Assembly (NCBI GenBank): GCA_018968885.1
Contig: JAGWZK010000002.1
Location: 124,001-188,000 of the forward strand
DNA: 64,000 bases
Source: Planctomycetota bacterium
GTDB lineage: Bacteria > Planctomycetota > Phycisphaerae > Phycisphaerales > UBA1924
Reading direction: 5' to 3'
Shown here: positions 27,487 to 37,078 of the stretch, in pieces
Position numbering within the stretch: the first letter of the stretch is position 1
Layout: each line of letters starts with the position of its first letter
Notes under the pieces: generated by a model
What the model saw: only the letters and a program-made list of their open reading frames with translations
Databases searched by the model: none
Told to the model about the DNA's origin: nothing
Made by a program: the position numbers and the translations under genes

Positions 27487-29139
27487 ATGATTTCACTTTC
27501 ATCTCGGGTTGCGCTGTTGGCTGGATTGTGCGTCGGGACTGCCGCGATGGGGCAGGCGACGACGTTTGTGGACACTGCCGGCGTGAGTATTTCCTCCTTG
27601 CAGACCAATCCAGCGGATGTGGTGCGGACGGGAACGACGACGATTGATGCGAATGGGGGATACACCTTCAACTTCAACCCGGTGGTGAGTGGTACGGGTT
27701 TTCTGGGTGGGTTTGTCGGCAGCAACATTCCGCTGGGGGATGTGCTCAATTCGTTTGTGTCCGGGCAGCATCGCATTCTGTATGGCGCGGTGCGGAACCC
27801 TGGGGCGGGTGTGCCGGTGAATCTGGATATTGAGGTGGTAGGTGGCTCATTCAGCGGCATCGATATCGCGCTGACGCTGGATTACAAAGTGAGAGCGGAT
27901 CGGCGGGCGGAGGTTGCGATTCGCAACATTCAGAAGCCGTTTGGACTGGGCTTGAGAGTTGAGAGTGGCGGATTGAATGTGGCGACGTGGACACCGCCGG
28001 CGGCAAAGGTGAGTGAGTGGCACTTTGATGGTTCGCTGGCATCGGTGCAGCAATCGGGATTGGCACCATCGAGTGGCCCGGCGCGGATGAGGTATCTGGA
28101 TGATGCGGCGTTTGGGCCGATTTTGGGTGGAGTTGGCGATGAATTGAACTATCCAAACCCGCCCACGCCGACGGGAGTGACGCAGGCGCAATCGTCGTTT
28201 GGGACGGCGGCATCGTTTGGGTTGCCGGCGCTGGGAGGCGGGGATGATGTGGTGTATCGCACTAGCCCGCCGCGGAATCTTGCTGACCCCACCAACAGCG
28301 CGAAGTCGCGCGGGATTGGGTTGGCGCTGTGGCCAAACTCGCGGGATTTCTGGCCGGAGGATCGGAACGGCCAGTGGACGATGGTGTGGGACATTCTGAT
28401 TCCGGCGGCGGCGTGGAACGCGGAGTACCCATCGCCCCTCATTCAGGACAATCACAACAACGACAGTGATGCGGATGCGTTTTTGCGGAAAAACGGTGCC
28501 GCGTTGACGTTTGGATATCAAGTGGCGACGAGTGCGTATGCGACGCTGCCGGGTGTGAGCGCGGGTCAGTGGTTCCGGCTGGCGATCTCAAGCGATGGGT
28601 ATCGCACCAAGCAGGGGCGCGTGTTTGTCAACGGCTCGTTCGTCGGCACCACGGGGGGTGACTGGGTGTATGCCAGTTGCAAGAGCACGGACCCGCGCTG
28701 GGGTGATGTCTCTAGCACGAATCTGGCGGGGACACCGGTTGCGCCCGCGACGTGGAGCGGCTGGGGCCAGTTCCCCAGCCCTTGGGCCAAGAGCCCGAAC
28801 GCCGCGGCTGCGCCGATGGCGGCGACGATCTGCCTTTTCTCTGATCTTCTGGGTCGGGGCGAATCGATTTATGTCGCGAACATGGCGTACAGCGATGAGG
28901 CGATGACGGACACGCAGATTGCGGCGCTGGGTGGCCCCTCGTGGCGGGGCATTGTGCATCTGAAGCCGGCGGGATGTGCGGCGGATTTCAACGCCGACAC
29001 CGTGGTGGATTTCTTTGATTACCTCGACTTTGTAGCGGCATTCAGCAGCAATGACCCGACGGCGGATTTCAACGCCGACACGGTGATTGACTTCTTTGAT
29101 TATCTGGACTTTGTGGCCGGTTTCAGTGGCGGGTGCTGA
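27487..29139 (+). CDS. Secreted protein with LamG-like domain and GC-type dockerin tail
   Basis: The 550-aa protein starts at ATG 27487 with a signal peptide (MISLSSRVALLAGLCVGTAAMGQ). GGAGG lies 7 bases upstream, and TACATT makes a plausible -10. The mature part contains a concanavalin/LamG-like segment (WTMVWDILIP ... GQWFRLAISSDG ... GRVFVNGSFVG ... LFSDLLGRGESIYVANMAYSD). It ends with CAADFNADTVVDFFDYLDF, a second such repeat, and a final GGC. The repeats fit the DxNxDxxxDxxD dockerin calcium loop, and the terminal Cys is the feature that defines the GC type. This copy is intact. It probably binds carbohydrate or acts as an extracellular structural protein. Confidence 0.85.
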   Translation: MISLSSRVALLAGLCVGTAAMGQATTFVDTAGVSISSLQTNPADVVRTGTTTIDANGGYTFNFNPVVSGTGFLGGFVGSNIPLGDVLNSFVSGQHRILYGAVRNPGAGVPVNLDIEVVGGSFSGIDIALTLDYKVRADRRAEVAIRNIQKPFGLGLRVESGGLNVATWTPPAAKVSEWHFDGSLASVQQSGLAPSSGPARMRYLDDAAFGPILGGVGDELNYPNPPTPTGVTQAQSSFGTAASFGLPALGGGDDVVYRTSPPRNLADPTNSAKSRGIGLALWPNSRDFWPEDRNGQWTMVWDILIPAAAWNAEYPSPLIQDNHNNDSDADAFLRKNGAALTFGYQVATSAYATLPGVSAGQWFRLAISSDGYRTKQGRVFVNGSFVGTTGGDWVYASCKSTDPRWGDVSSTNLAGTPVAPATWSGWGQFPSPWAKSPNAAAAPMAATICLFSDLLGRGESIYVANMAYSDEAMTDTQIAALGGPSWRGIVHLKPAGCAADFNADTVVDFFDYLDFVAAFSSNDPTADFNADTVIDFFDYLDFVAGFSGGC

Positions 29140-29237
29140 GCGGCTGCGCCGCAAATTGCCAAAGAAAGAAATTTCCAATTCGCCCTGCAATGGTACCGTT
29201 TCTCGTGCGTTGAGCCTGTGCACTACCGGAGTTCCAT

Positions 29238-30254
29238 ATGCACTTGCTGAATCGTGCCAGCTTTGCGATCCTGATTTCTCTGGTGTTTACCGCGGCGGCG
29301 GTGGCGCAGCCCCTTCGCGGTCGTGTTGAGGCACGCACGACGACTCACCCGACGATGGGGCACACCGTCTCATTCAATATCTATTTGCCCGAGGGGTACG
29401 ACAGTTCCACGCAGCGATATCCGGTGATCTTTCACCTGCACGGCATTGGCGGTAATCAAGGGGGCGTGCAGAACACGGTTGTTCCTCGGGCTTTTGAAGC
29501 CGCGCGATCTTCCGGCATCATCGGCCCGGTGATCATTGTCTTTCCCAATGGCTACACCGATGCGTGGTGGGCCAACAGTGCGAACTCATACAAGCCCGCT
29601 GAGAGCGATGTGATCAACGCGCTGATACCGCATGTGGATGGCACGTTTCGTACCTTCGCCTCTCGTGACTCGCGGGTCATTGAAGGATTCTCGATGGGCG
29701 GGTTTGGTGCGACGAAGTTCTACACCAAGTTTCCGGATCTCTTTGCCTGCTGTGTGGAGTACGACGGAGCGCTGGCGACGTGGCAGACGATGCAGACGGC
29801 GCACGCCTCTCTTGCCGCCGAGATTTTCAATAACGATGTGAACGTCTACAACCAGTATTCAGCGTGGTACTGGACCGGCGCGAGTGCAGCGACACTGCGG
29901 CAACACCCGCCGATTCGCATGGTGGTTGGCCAACTCGTTGGAGGCAATCGCCAGTTTCGCGATCACCTCACCACATTGCAGTGGCCAGCTGATTATGTCG
30001 AGACCACGTGCGGGCACGACATCGGCTGCCTGATGACTGCGCAGGGGCAGCAATCCGCGGCGTTCATCGCTTCACACATTCAACTCGGCTGCGCTGCCGA
30101 TTTCAACCACGATGGCGCCACTGATTTCTTTGACTACCTCGACTTTGTCGCGGCATTCAGCAGCAACACCGCGGCAGCGGATTTCAACGCTGATACCGTG
30201 ATCGACTTCTTTGACTACCTGGATTATGTGGCAAGTTTCAGCACAAGCTGTTGA
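29238..30254 (+). CDS. Secreted esterase (alpha/beta hydrolase) with GC-type dockerin tail
   Basis: The 338-aa protein has a signal peptide (MHLLNRASFAILISLVFTAAAVAQ) and an esterase-D/feruloyl-esterase-like hydrolase domain: oxyanion region HLHGIGGNQGG, nucleophile elbow GFSMGGFGA and a late His in TCGHDIGC. An acidic residue between them completes the expected triad. The tail carries two DFFDYLDF/Y repeats ending STSC. GGAG lies about 6 bases before the ATG. It follows the LamG-like dockerin gene by 98 bp on the same strand, so the two may be co-expressed. Deacetylation or deferuloylation of polysaccharide is plausible; the substrate is unknown. Confidence 0.88.
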   Translation: MHLLNRASFAILISLVFTAAAVAQPLRGRVEARTTTHPTMGHTVSFNIYLPEGYDSSTQRYPVIFHLHGIGGNQGGVQNTVVPRAFEAARSSGIIGPVIIVFPNGYTDAWWANSANSYKPAESDVINALIPHVDGTFRTFASRDSRVIEGFSMGGFGATKFYTKFPDLFACCVEYDGALATWQTMQTAHASLAAEIFNNDVNVYNQYSAWYWTGASAATLRQHPPIRMVVGQLVGGNRQFRDHLTTLQWPADYVETTCGHDIGCLMTAQGQQSAAFIASHIQLGCAADFNHDGATDFFDYLDFVAAFSSNTAAADFNADTVIDFFDYLDYVASFSTSC

Positions 30255-30295
30255 AGTGCGAAGTGCTCAGCAATCTGCGATGATGCGCTTTGTGT

Positions 30296-31087
30296 TCAGA
30301 ACTTCCCGCCGCTCTCAGGGATCAGCGTCGGGCCTGCTCCACCATTCTTCTTGGCGCTGTCGATGGGAAAGAGCCAGACGATGTCGGCGACACCGACGCG
30401 GGTGACACCGATGTTGGTGATCTTGCCGTATTGGAACTGGGCGTTTGCTTCGCGCTGATCGAGGATGACGATGAGCAGAGCTTCGCCTTTTTCAAAGTCG
30501 ACGGGCAGGGGATAGGGGACCTCATTGGTGGTGCTGGGGACGTTGCTGAGTGCCGCACCCTGCACGGAAACGCGGTCGTAGGCCTGCTTGGCGAAATCGA
30601 TGAGATCGGTGGGACCACCTTTGTACTTGCCGAGTTGGGCTTCGACGCGGGTGAGAAAGTCCTTACTCACTTCGTCGGTGAGTTGCGCAGAAGCGGCTTG
30701 GGCAAAGACGACGCGGGCTTCTTCGACCTTTCCAGACTGCAGGGCGAGCATGGGCTCGGCGTAGCGATATGCCGCTTTGACGAACATGGTGATCCCGACG
30801 ATCATCACCACGCCAAAGAGGAAGGCGAGGGTGCCCAGCACCGTGCCGACGATGGCGGGGGTTTTCCCCCGCATTTTTTCTTTGGACCTGGAGACGCGCC
30901 ACAGGGCAAGCAAACCCAGCACCCCGGCAAAGAGACCCAGTGACAAGCCCAGCACCGGCACAGGGCAGGAAAAGACGCTGAGGACACCCAGCACCAAGGC
31001 CACCACTGCCAGCACGCTCATGCGTTCGGCGGCTGGCTCATCACCGGCGGCGTTACCTTGAACCACGTTGTCCGACACCTCTGCCAT
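30296..31087 (-). CDS. DUF4190-type membrane protein
   Basis: The 263-aa protein starts at MAEVSDNVVQ. Two hydrophobic helices (SVLAVVALVLGVLSVFSC..VLGLSLGLFAGVLGLLAL and VGTVLGTLAFLFGVVMIVG) surround the RSKEKMRGK loop typical of DUF4190. A roughly 150-residue soluble region follows (YAEPMLALQSGKVEEARVVF ... VEAQLGKYKGG). The longer frame from 31255 has no signal-like start and is not chosen. Function unknown. It converges with the esterase gene and is divergent from the ROK kinase. Confidence 0.78.
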   Translation of the reverse strand: MAEVSDNVVQGNAAGDEPAAERMSVLAVVALVLGVLSVFSCPVPVLGLSLGLFAGVLGLLALWRVSRSKEKMRGKTPAIVGTVLGTLAFLFGVVMIVGITMFVKAAYRYAEPMLALQSGKVEEARVVFAQAASAQLTDEVSKDFLTRVEAQLGKYKGGPTDLIDFAKQAYDRVSVQGAALSNVPSTTNEVPYPLPVDFEKGEALLIVILDQREANAQFQYGKITNIGVTRVGVADIVWLFPIDSAKKNGGAGPTLIPESGGKF

Positions 31088-31308
31088 GGACCCCGATGTT
31101 ATGAAGCCACTGTGCTGCATTTCACCCGCAATGCCCCCAAACTCACATCGTTCAGTGCAAACTCCCTGAAATGGGGGGTTTTTCTCGCCGGCCCATCCGT
31201 ACACACACCGTTCAGATGGTGGGTTTGAGGGGGACCGATCTGCGATCGCAAACACGCCGATCTACCCTGTCGGCTCTCTTGTACGTGCACGCTCTTTGGA
31301 AACATTCG

Positions 31309-32385
31309 ATGACTTCCGGCAAACTTTCGGGCAAATTCACGGGCACGCGCCCGGTCAAAGGCACTGCTCACCGATCCGGCACTCGTGCTGCGAAACGCGG
31401 TGCGGCTCGAAACCCTGCCGCGAACTCGCGCCGGGGCAAGTCCTTCTTCGTCGGCATCGACTTGGGTGGGACCAACATGCAGATTGGGGTGGTGGATGCG
31501 AGTTTCAAACTGCGCGGAGCATCGCGCAAGAAGACGCGGGCAGAGGAAGGTTCGGCGGCGGTGATCGATCGCCTGGCTCGGGGCGTGCAAGAGGCGTGTG
31601 ATGAGGCGGGGATTGCGACCTCGCAAGTGGCGGCGGTGGGGATCGGCGCTCCGGGGGCGATTGACCCGGAGAGTGGCGTGGTGCTGGAAGCGGTAAATCT
31701 GAACTGGACGGATTACAAACTGGCGCGGATTCTGTCGACTCGTTTGCGCACGCCAGTCTTTCTGGATAACGATGTGAATGTTGCGGTGCTGGGTGAGCAG
31801 CGCATGGGCGCGGCCAAGGGCGCGCCGGATGTGCTGGGTGTGTGGGCAGGAACGGGAATCGGCGGCGGGTTGATCCTGAATGGCGAGCTGTTTTATGGTG
31901 GCTTCAAAACCGCGGGAGAAATCGGGCACACGATTCTGTATCCAGGTGCGCCGCTGGGTGAGCGGACGGTGGAGAACCTGTGTTCGCGGACGAATGTGGT
32001 GCATCGCATTGCCGCGCTGATCAAGGCGAATCACAAGTCGTCGCTGACGCGTCTGGCGGATGGGGAAGTGGAGAAGGTGCGTTCCAAGACGCTGGGGCGG
32101 GCGTATGCCGAGAAGGATGCGCTGACGATGGAAGTGATCGACACGGCGGCGGATTTGCTGGGAATTGCGATTTCGAACTATGTCACGGTGCTTTCGCTGC
32201 CGCTGGTGGTGCTTGGCGGCGGATTGACTGAGGCGATCGGCGCACCCTTTGTGCAACGGGTGGAGCGGAGCGTGCGCAAGCATGCGTTCCCGGATCGGTG
32301 CAAGGCGGTGAAGGTGGTGGAGAGCAAGTTGCGTGATAATGCGGGTGTGTTTGGGGCGGCGCTGATTGCCAAAGAGCGGCGGTGA
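31309..32385 (+). CDS. ROK-family sugar kinase (glucokinase-like)
   Basis: The 358-aa protein has an extra ~45-residue basic N-terminus (GKFTGTRPVKGTAHRSGTRA) before the ROK domain. The phosphate-1 motif is VGIDLGGTNMQIGVVD, the phosphate-2 motif is VWAGTGIGGGLI, and GEIGHTILYPG contains the conserved sugar-contact Glu and His. The CxCGxxGCxE zinc motif of many ROK proteins is not present: the corresponding region reads NLCSRTNVVHRI. It most likely phosphorylates glucose or a related sugar. The PTPS-family gene starts 21 bp after the stop, so the two are probably co-transcribed. Confidence 0.88.
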   Translation: MTSGKLSGKFTGTRPVKGTAHRSGTRAAKRGAARNPAANSRRGKSFFVGIDLGGTNMQIGVVDASFKLRGASRKKTRAEEGSAAVIDRLARGVQEACDEAGIATSQVAAVGIGAPGAIDPESGVVLEAVNLNWTDYKLARILSTRLRTPVFLDNDVNVAVLGEQRMGAAKGAPDVLGVWAGTGIGGGLILNGELFYGGFKTAGEIGHTILYPGAPLGERTVENLCSRTNVVHRIAALIKANHKSSLTRLADGEVEKVRSKTLGRAYAEKDALTMEVIDTAADLLGIAISNYVTVLSLPLVVLGGGLTEAIGAPFVQRVERSVRKHAFPDRCKAVKVVESKLRDNAGVFGAALIAKERR

Positions 32386-32406
32386 TCATGTCACTTACCA
32401 TCCTCC

Positions 32407-32784
32407 ATGTTCTCCCTCACTGTCACCACCGAGTTCTGCGCTGCCCATGCCCTCATCATCGCTGGCCAGCGTGAGGTGATGCACGGGCACAACTTTCGTG
32501 TGACGGCGTGTGTGGAGGGACCAGGGCTGGACGGGGACGGACTTTTGTGTGATTTTCACACCGTGGAATCTTTCCTGCAGGAAATCATCGAGCCCTTCAT
32601 CAACGCCAACCTCAACGCCACTCCACCATTTGACAAGCTGAACCCCAGTGCTGAGAACATCGCCAAGTACCTTGCCGATGAGCTCCACACGCGGCTGGGT
32701 GAATCTCTCGCGCCGGCAGCGCGGGTTGCGTGGGTGAGCATCACCGAAGCACCGGGGTGTGTGGCGACGTACCGGCGGGATTGA
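32407..32784 (+). CDS. 6-pyruvoyl-tetrahydropterin synthase/QueD family protein, PTPS-III-like
   Basis: The 125-aa protein has the family's zinc His triad (His14 in CAAHA, His26 and His28 in HGH) and FHTVESFLQEII and ITEAPG later. At the catalytic Cys position of QueD/PTPS (four residues before HGH) it has Arg22. Glu23 instead gives the ExxHGH arrangement known from PTPS-III enzymes, which produce 6-hydroxymethyl-dihydropterin and can replace FolB in folate synthesis. Assignment to that role is inference. It lies in the same window as folP but not in its operon; it follows the ROK kinase by 21 bp. Confidence 0.8.
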   Translation: MFSLTVTTEFCAAHALIIAGQREVMHGHNFRVTACVEGPGLDGDGLLCDFHTVESFLQEIIEPFINANLNATPPFDKLNPSAENIAKYLADELHTRLGESLAPAARVAWVSITEAPGCVATYRRD

Positions 32785-33351
32785 GTGCGGTTGGGAGCCG
32801 TGGTTGAACGCGATCGATGACACATTGACGAAGACATCAGATGTGTGTTGTTGTCAAGAAGCACTCGCCCACCCATGTTCATGGGTGGAGCAACGAAACA
32901 GATTGGAGATAGAGGAGATGGGGCCTGTGCCAGAGGTTGCGCGATGCTGCGCATCGCTCCACCACTGGCTACCAACACGCGCCCGTTCCACGGGCGAAGA
33001 GGTGGTGATCGGGAATGGTGTGCCAACATTCAATCCGGGGATCACTGTGATTCTGGGTCACTTCGCTATCTGCCGCATGAAGAACCTGAACAGGATCGTG
33101 CATCTGACGTCGTTTCAGCGCGATTGAGCCCAGATTCAACCAACTGTCCCTCTTTCCGGGTTCTCATCACTTTCGCCAAACTAGGCCCGATATCTCGCCG
33201 ATCTGGTTGGGGGAGAGAATGCCAGCCCGGGCACCCCTCTTCACACATCCTTGACAAATCCTGAACAGTCAAGCACTTACGATTCCTTGTCCACCACCCG
33301 CACACGTGAATCCAACTCGCACCCGCCCCGCTCCGTACAACTCCCCTGCCC
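32785..33351. other. 567-bp gap with paired-hairpin repeat, no gene
   Basis: No convincing coding frame is present. The centre (32941-33090) is a hairpin repeat described separately. Near the ppk start a TTGACA stands at 33252-33257, but the best -10-like sequence (TACGAT, 33279-33284) is 21 bp away, so promoter assignment is weak. Confidence 0.6.
32941..33090. repeat. Paired-hairpin repeat unit (copy 2)
   Basis: GCGATGC-TGC-GCATCGC (32941-32957), the spacer CCACCACTGGCTACC, then GCCCGT-TCC-ACGGGC (32981-32995) and GAAGAG. Further on, GCATGAAGAACCTGAACAGG repeats the text that follows the copy at 24.4 kb. The first hairpin is identical to that at 41744-41760. Confidence 0.78.
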
Positions 33352-35589
33352 ATGCCTTCCAAGCCCCAGAAGAACGGACACACCAAAGACGCAGCGCGGC
33401 CTGCCCGCTTGGCTGTGCGTCGCAGCATTGTCGATGTGATTCGGGAACACACGGATGTCGCCGAACCCCGCTTCTTCAATCGCGATCTCTCCTGGCTGGA
33501 GTTCAACCGCCGCGTCCTCGCCCAGGCCGAAGACACCTCACTCCCACTCCTCGATCGCGTTCGCTTCCTCGTCATCTTCACCGGCAACCTCGATGAGTTT
33601 TTCATGAAGCGCGTCGCGATGTTGCGGCGTCTGGTGAACACCAATGACCAGCGCACGGGTCCGGATGGCCTGAAGCCGCGCGATCACCTGGCGGCGGTGC
33701 GGGCGAGCGTGCTGGAACTGCAGGAGCATCAGGCGAACATTTATGAGAAGCAATTACTGCCCGCGCTGCTGGCGGCGAACATCGCGCCGGTGGAGTACAC
33801 GACACTGAATGAGCGCGAGCAGCGTTGGATTGATGAGTGGTACCGGGTGAATGTGTTTCCGGCGCTCACTCCTCTTGCGGTTGACCCATCGCACCGGTTT
33901 CCCTTTATCAGCAACCTGAGCGACAACATCGCGATCATGGGGTTGCTGGAGGGGCAGAGCCGCGAACTGCACCTAGCACGGGTGAAGGTGCCGGCGAATA
34001 TCAAGCGGTATGTGGAATTGCCCGGCGCATCGGGGCAGCCACGGAGATTTGTGGCGCTGGCGGACATCATCAGCAACAACCTGGATCAGATTTTTCCGGG
34101 TGTGACGATCAAGGAGCATTTGCACTTTCGCGTGACGCGATCGAGCGGCTTGCAGTATGACGATAAGTCGCCGCGCGAACAGGATGTGCTGGAATCGATT
34201 GAGAATGAATTGAAGCAGCGGCGTTTTGCCAAGGCGATCCGGCTGGAGTGCCACCCTGATCCTTCGGCACAGTTGCTGAGGCAACTGGTGGACAAATTGA
34301 ATCTGGACCCGGCGGATGTGTATGAGCGTCAGGGGCCGATTGACTACATGGGACTGGCGGATATTGCGGACCTTGATATTGCCGCGCTCAAGACGCCAAG
34401 ATACAAGCCGGCGATTCCGGCGCGACTGACAGCTGACAAGGGGCGGGAGATCTTCGGGTGCATCCGCAAGCAGGACATTCTGGTTCACCATCCGTACGAG
34501 TCGTTTGAGCACTCGGTGGAGCGATTTATCGCCGAAGCAGCGGCAGACCCGGATGTGCTGACGATCAAGCAGACGCTGTACCGCACCAGTCCGGATTCGC
34601 CGTTCATTGCTTCGCTGGTTCGCGCGGCGGAGAGTGGTAAGCAGGTGGCGTGTCTGGTGGAGGTTCGCGCCCGCTTTGATGAACAGCGCAACGTGAAGTT
34701 TGTGAGGCAGTTGCAGCGCGCGGGCGTGCACGTGGCATACGGCGTTCTTGGCCTGAAGACGCACAGCAAGATTTCGCTGGTGGTGCGTAAGGAGAAGCAG
34801 GGCCTGCGCTGCTATGCGCACATCGGGACTGGTAATTATCACCCCAAGACCGCGCAGTTGTACACGGATCTGGGATTGCTCACGTGTGATCCGATTCTGA
34901 CTGGAGATCTGGTCAATCTGTTCAATTACCTGACTGGTCTGGGTGTGGCGCAGAAGTATGACTCGCTGTTGATCGCGCCATTCAACATGCGCTCGCGATT
35001 CAATGAGTTCATCGATCAGGAGATCGAATTCGCCAAGGCCAAAGCGGCGGCGGTGGCGGCGAATGCACCCGGCGCGGCAGACATGCCGGGCGGTCGCATC
35101 ATCGCCAAGATCAATTCGATGGAAGATCAGAAGATTGCCGCACGGCTGTATGAGGCAAGCCAAGCGGGCGTGCGGATCACACTGATTGTGCGTGGATTCT
35201 GCTGCATTCGCCCGGGTGTGCCGGGATTGTCTGAGAATATCAACGTGCGCTCGGTGGTCGGGCGATTCCTGGAACACTCGCGGATTTTCCACTTCGGCGC
35301 TGGGCAGACAGACCCAATCGAAGGGGAGTGGTTCATCGGCTCCGCCGACTGGATGTATCGCAACCTCAACGATCGCGTCGAGTGCATCACGCCGGTGCGC
35401 GATCCTGTTGCACGCGGCCGTCTGCAGCACGTGGTGGATGTCATGCTCGCTGACCGCCGCACAGCGTGGGATCTCACGTCCGACGGCTCATACGTGCGCT
35501 CCATGCCGCCGCCGGATGCCGACCCGAATTCTCCGGCAGCGCTTGGCACGTTTGAGACGCTGATGCGGCATGCGCAGGGGAAGGCGTAG
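33352..35589 (+). CDS. ppk: Polyphosphate kinase PPK1
   Basis: PPK1 reversibly makes polyphosphate from ATP through a phosphohistidine. The 745-aa protein has the N-terminal domain (FFNRDLSWLEFNRRVLAQA; FTGNLDEFFMKRVAML), the head domain, and the two phospholipase-D-like catalytic domains. The catalytic His residues are visible in LGLKTHSKISLVV (about residue 469) and in GRFLEHSRIFHF. YRNLNDRVE is near the end. The length is normal for the family, apart from a short Lys-rich N-terminus. It is transcribed alone. No exopolyphosphatase gene is adjacent. Confidence 0.96.
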   Translation: MPSKPQKNGHTKDAARPARLAVRRSIVDVIREHTDVAEPRFFNRDLSWLEFNRRVLAQAEDTSLPLLDRVRFLVIFTGNLDEFFMKRVAMLRRLVNTNDQRTGPDGLKPRDHLAAVRASVLELQEHQANIYEKQLLPALLAANIAPVEYTTLNEREQRWIDEWYRVNVFPALTPLAVDPSHRFPFISNLSDNIAIMGLLEGQSRELHLARVKVPANIKRYVELPGASGQPRRFVALADIISNNLDQIFPGVTIKEHLHFRVTRSSGLQYDDKSPREQDVLESIENELKQRRFAKAIRLECHPDPSAQLLRQLVDKLNLDPADVYERQGPIDYMGLADIADLDIAALKTPRYKPAIPARLTADKGREIFGCIRKQDILVHHPYESFEHSVERFIAEAAADPDVLTIKQTLYRTSPDSPFIASLVRAAESGKQVACLVEVRARFDEQRNVKFVRQLQRAGVHVAYGVLGLKTHSKISLVVRKEKQGLRCYAHIGTGNYHPKTAQLYTDLGLLTCDPILTGDLVNLFNYLTGLGVAQKYDSLLIAPFNMRSRFNEFIDQEIEFAKAKAAAVAANAPGAADMPGGRIIAKINSMEDQKIAARLYEASQAGVRITLIVRGFCCIRPGVPGLSENINVRSVVGRFLEHSRIFHFGAGQTDPIEGEWFIGSADWMYRNLNDRVECITPVRDPVARGRLQHVVDVMLADRRTAWDLTSDGSYVRSMPPPDADPNSPAALGTFETLMRHAQGKA

Positions 35590-35712
35590 GCGGCGAAGCC
35601 GCCGCCAAATGGCCAAGATGTCACAGGTCCACATTGCCATATGTGTGTGGACGTGGTGAGCAAGCGGCAGGCATGACTCGCGCGACGATCAAGAGTCAGT
35701 TATCCTTTGCGG

Positions 35713-36675
35713 GTGTACCGCCACAGCCCGGCTGACATGTTGACGTATGGTGCACTCGCCAACTGGGAACGCGAACCACCCACGCGCTTCACGCAGTTGT
35801 TTGGGTCAACCATTCGCCGCATTCCTGTGCGGCAGGGTGTCGGCACTCAGCCACGTTCCGCGTGGCGTATCTGGGTGAAAGTCACGGCGTATGTCGCGCC
35901 GCCATTCATACACGCCACGCTCATTGCGGCTTTGAGCTACGTCACATTTAGAGACGTTCTTCCATGGTGGCTGGCCTTGCTGGCGGCGTGCGGCATCTGG
36001 GCCATACTGGTCTGGTTTGGAAATATCCTCCTCGATCGCCATCTCTTCAAACGTCTCATCTGGCTCCGCCGCGCACGCTGTCGCCCGTTCCGCACTCCTG
36101 ATCTCGCGGCATCCAATCGTGAAGTGCTCGAAGAACACCGCCACATCATTCGTGAGCTGGAGCGCACTCAGGGCAAAGTGCCTCGTCGTCGCAAAGGTGA
36201 ACCGCCGCGTGTGGCTATCGGCTTCATTCGATCGGCTCCATGCTCATCGCCGCGCTGGCGAACGCTCATTCCAATCGAGGTTCCATTGTCTTTGTTTGCA
36301 CCTGTCTGGGCGATCATCTCCTTCCCCATTTTCGCTGGTCTGTATCTGCTTGTTGAAAGTCGAGAGTTCTGGGTGTTCCCGGTCTGCATGCTTGTGAGCA
36401 TGGTAGTTGCTGTGGCGATCAATGCATTGCCGCTCGTGTGGCTCGAACACCGCTGGAAAGCCCGCATTTTCGGCATGTTGCACGGGCATTGCCGGCAATG
36501 CCGCCACGACCTCACGCCATTGATGGGTGAGAATCACACTGCCGGCCCCCGCCGCTGCCCGGAGTGCGGCAGCCACTGGCCGCTCGTGCCGCCACCGACA
36601 CCCGCTGAACTCCGCGAGATTGAGAAGCAGTTATCCTCTCTGCGTGCGGCGAAACAGGGCACCACATCTCTTTGA
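35713..36675 (+). CDS. Membrane protein with C-terminal zinc ribbon
   Basis: The 320-aa protein (GTG 35713; ATG 35737 is an alternative) has four hydrophobic helices in two pairs, at about residues 50-100 and 190-245. It ends with a zinc-ribbon-like pair CRQCRHDL...RRCPECG (about residues 263-290). No family is recognised. It is the first of three overlapping or closely spaced small membrane-protein genes. The third (37079-37477) has a similar C-terminal CPACEYDL...RCPECG, so they are likely distant paralogues. Confidence 0.65.
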   Translation: MYRHSPADMLTYGALANWEREPPTRFTQLFGSTIRRIPVRQGVGTQPRSAWRIWVKVTAYVAPPFIHATLIAALSYVTFRDVLPWWLALLAACGIWAILVWFGNILLDRHLFKRLIWLRRARCRPFRTPDLAASNREVLEEHRHIIRELERTQGKVPRRRKGEPPRVAIGFIRSAPCSSPRWRTLIPIEVPLSLFAPVWAIISFPIFAGLYLLVESREFWVFPVCMLVSMVVAVAINALPLVWLEHRWKARIFGMLHGHCRQCRHDLTPLMGENHTAGPRRCPECGSHWPLVPPPTPAELREIEKQLSSLRAAKQGTTSL

Positions 36676-37027
36676 CTGGCTGGCGTTCGTTGCGCTGAGC
36701 ACCGAGCCCGTGAAGGATTGGCCGCGGCTGGGTGGTTCGCCACGGATGCGCTACAGTTGGTTGCCGGAGTGGGCGCGATCTTTGATCTTTGTATACCCAG
36801 ACTCACTATTCACTGTACTTCCCTTCTTGGCATTGCTGCCTTTCGTTCTTTTTGATGTCATGCAGCAGTCTGGTCGGTTCGGCATGAGTCTTGCACTTTG
36901 GATGTTCATGCTGCTTCAGTTCATCGGCCCGATGTCGCATCCCACCATGTTGCGATTGCGAACCGCGACACGGCGGCTGCGCTCCAAACGACCTTCGACT
37001 CCACTCTCCCAGCGGAGGGCTGATTGA
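36644..37027 (+). CDS. Small membrane protein of unknown function
   Basis: The 127-aa product begins at GTG 36644, overlapping the previous gene by 32 bp. It has two adjacent hydrophobic helices (FTVLPFLALLPFVLFDVM and LALWMFMLLQFIGPM) and a basic C-terminus. No zinc ribbon is present, unlike its two neighbours. The overlap and shared strand suggest an operon, but coding status rests only on an open frame with credible membrane segments. Confidence 0.5.
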   Translation: MRRNRAPHLFDWLAFVALSTEPVKDWPRLGGSPRMRYSWLPEWARSLIFVYPDSLFTVLPFLALLPFVLFDVMQQSGRFGMSLALWMFMLLQFIGPMSHPTMLRLRTATRRLRSKRPSTPLSQRRAD

Positions 37028-37078
37028 TTTGAGGCACTCTCGCGGCAAGAAGTGCGAACTTCCTTCGCTGGCGCTCCG

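Noticed and set aside
33973-35430. 485-aa minus-strand frame opposite ppk
   Set aside because: Antisense to conserved PPK1 catalytic domains.
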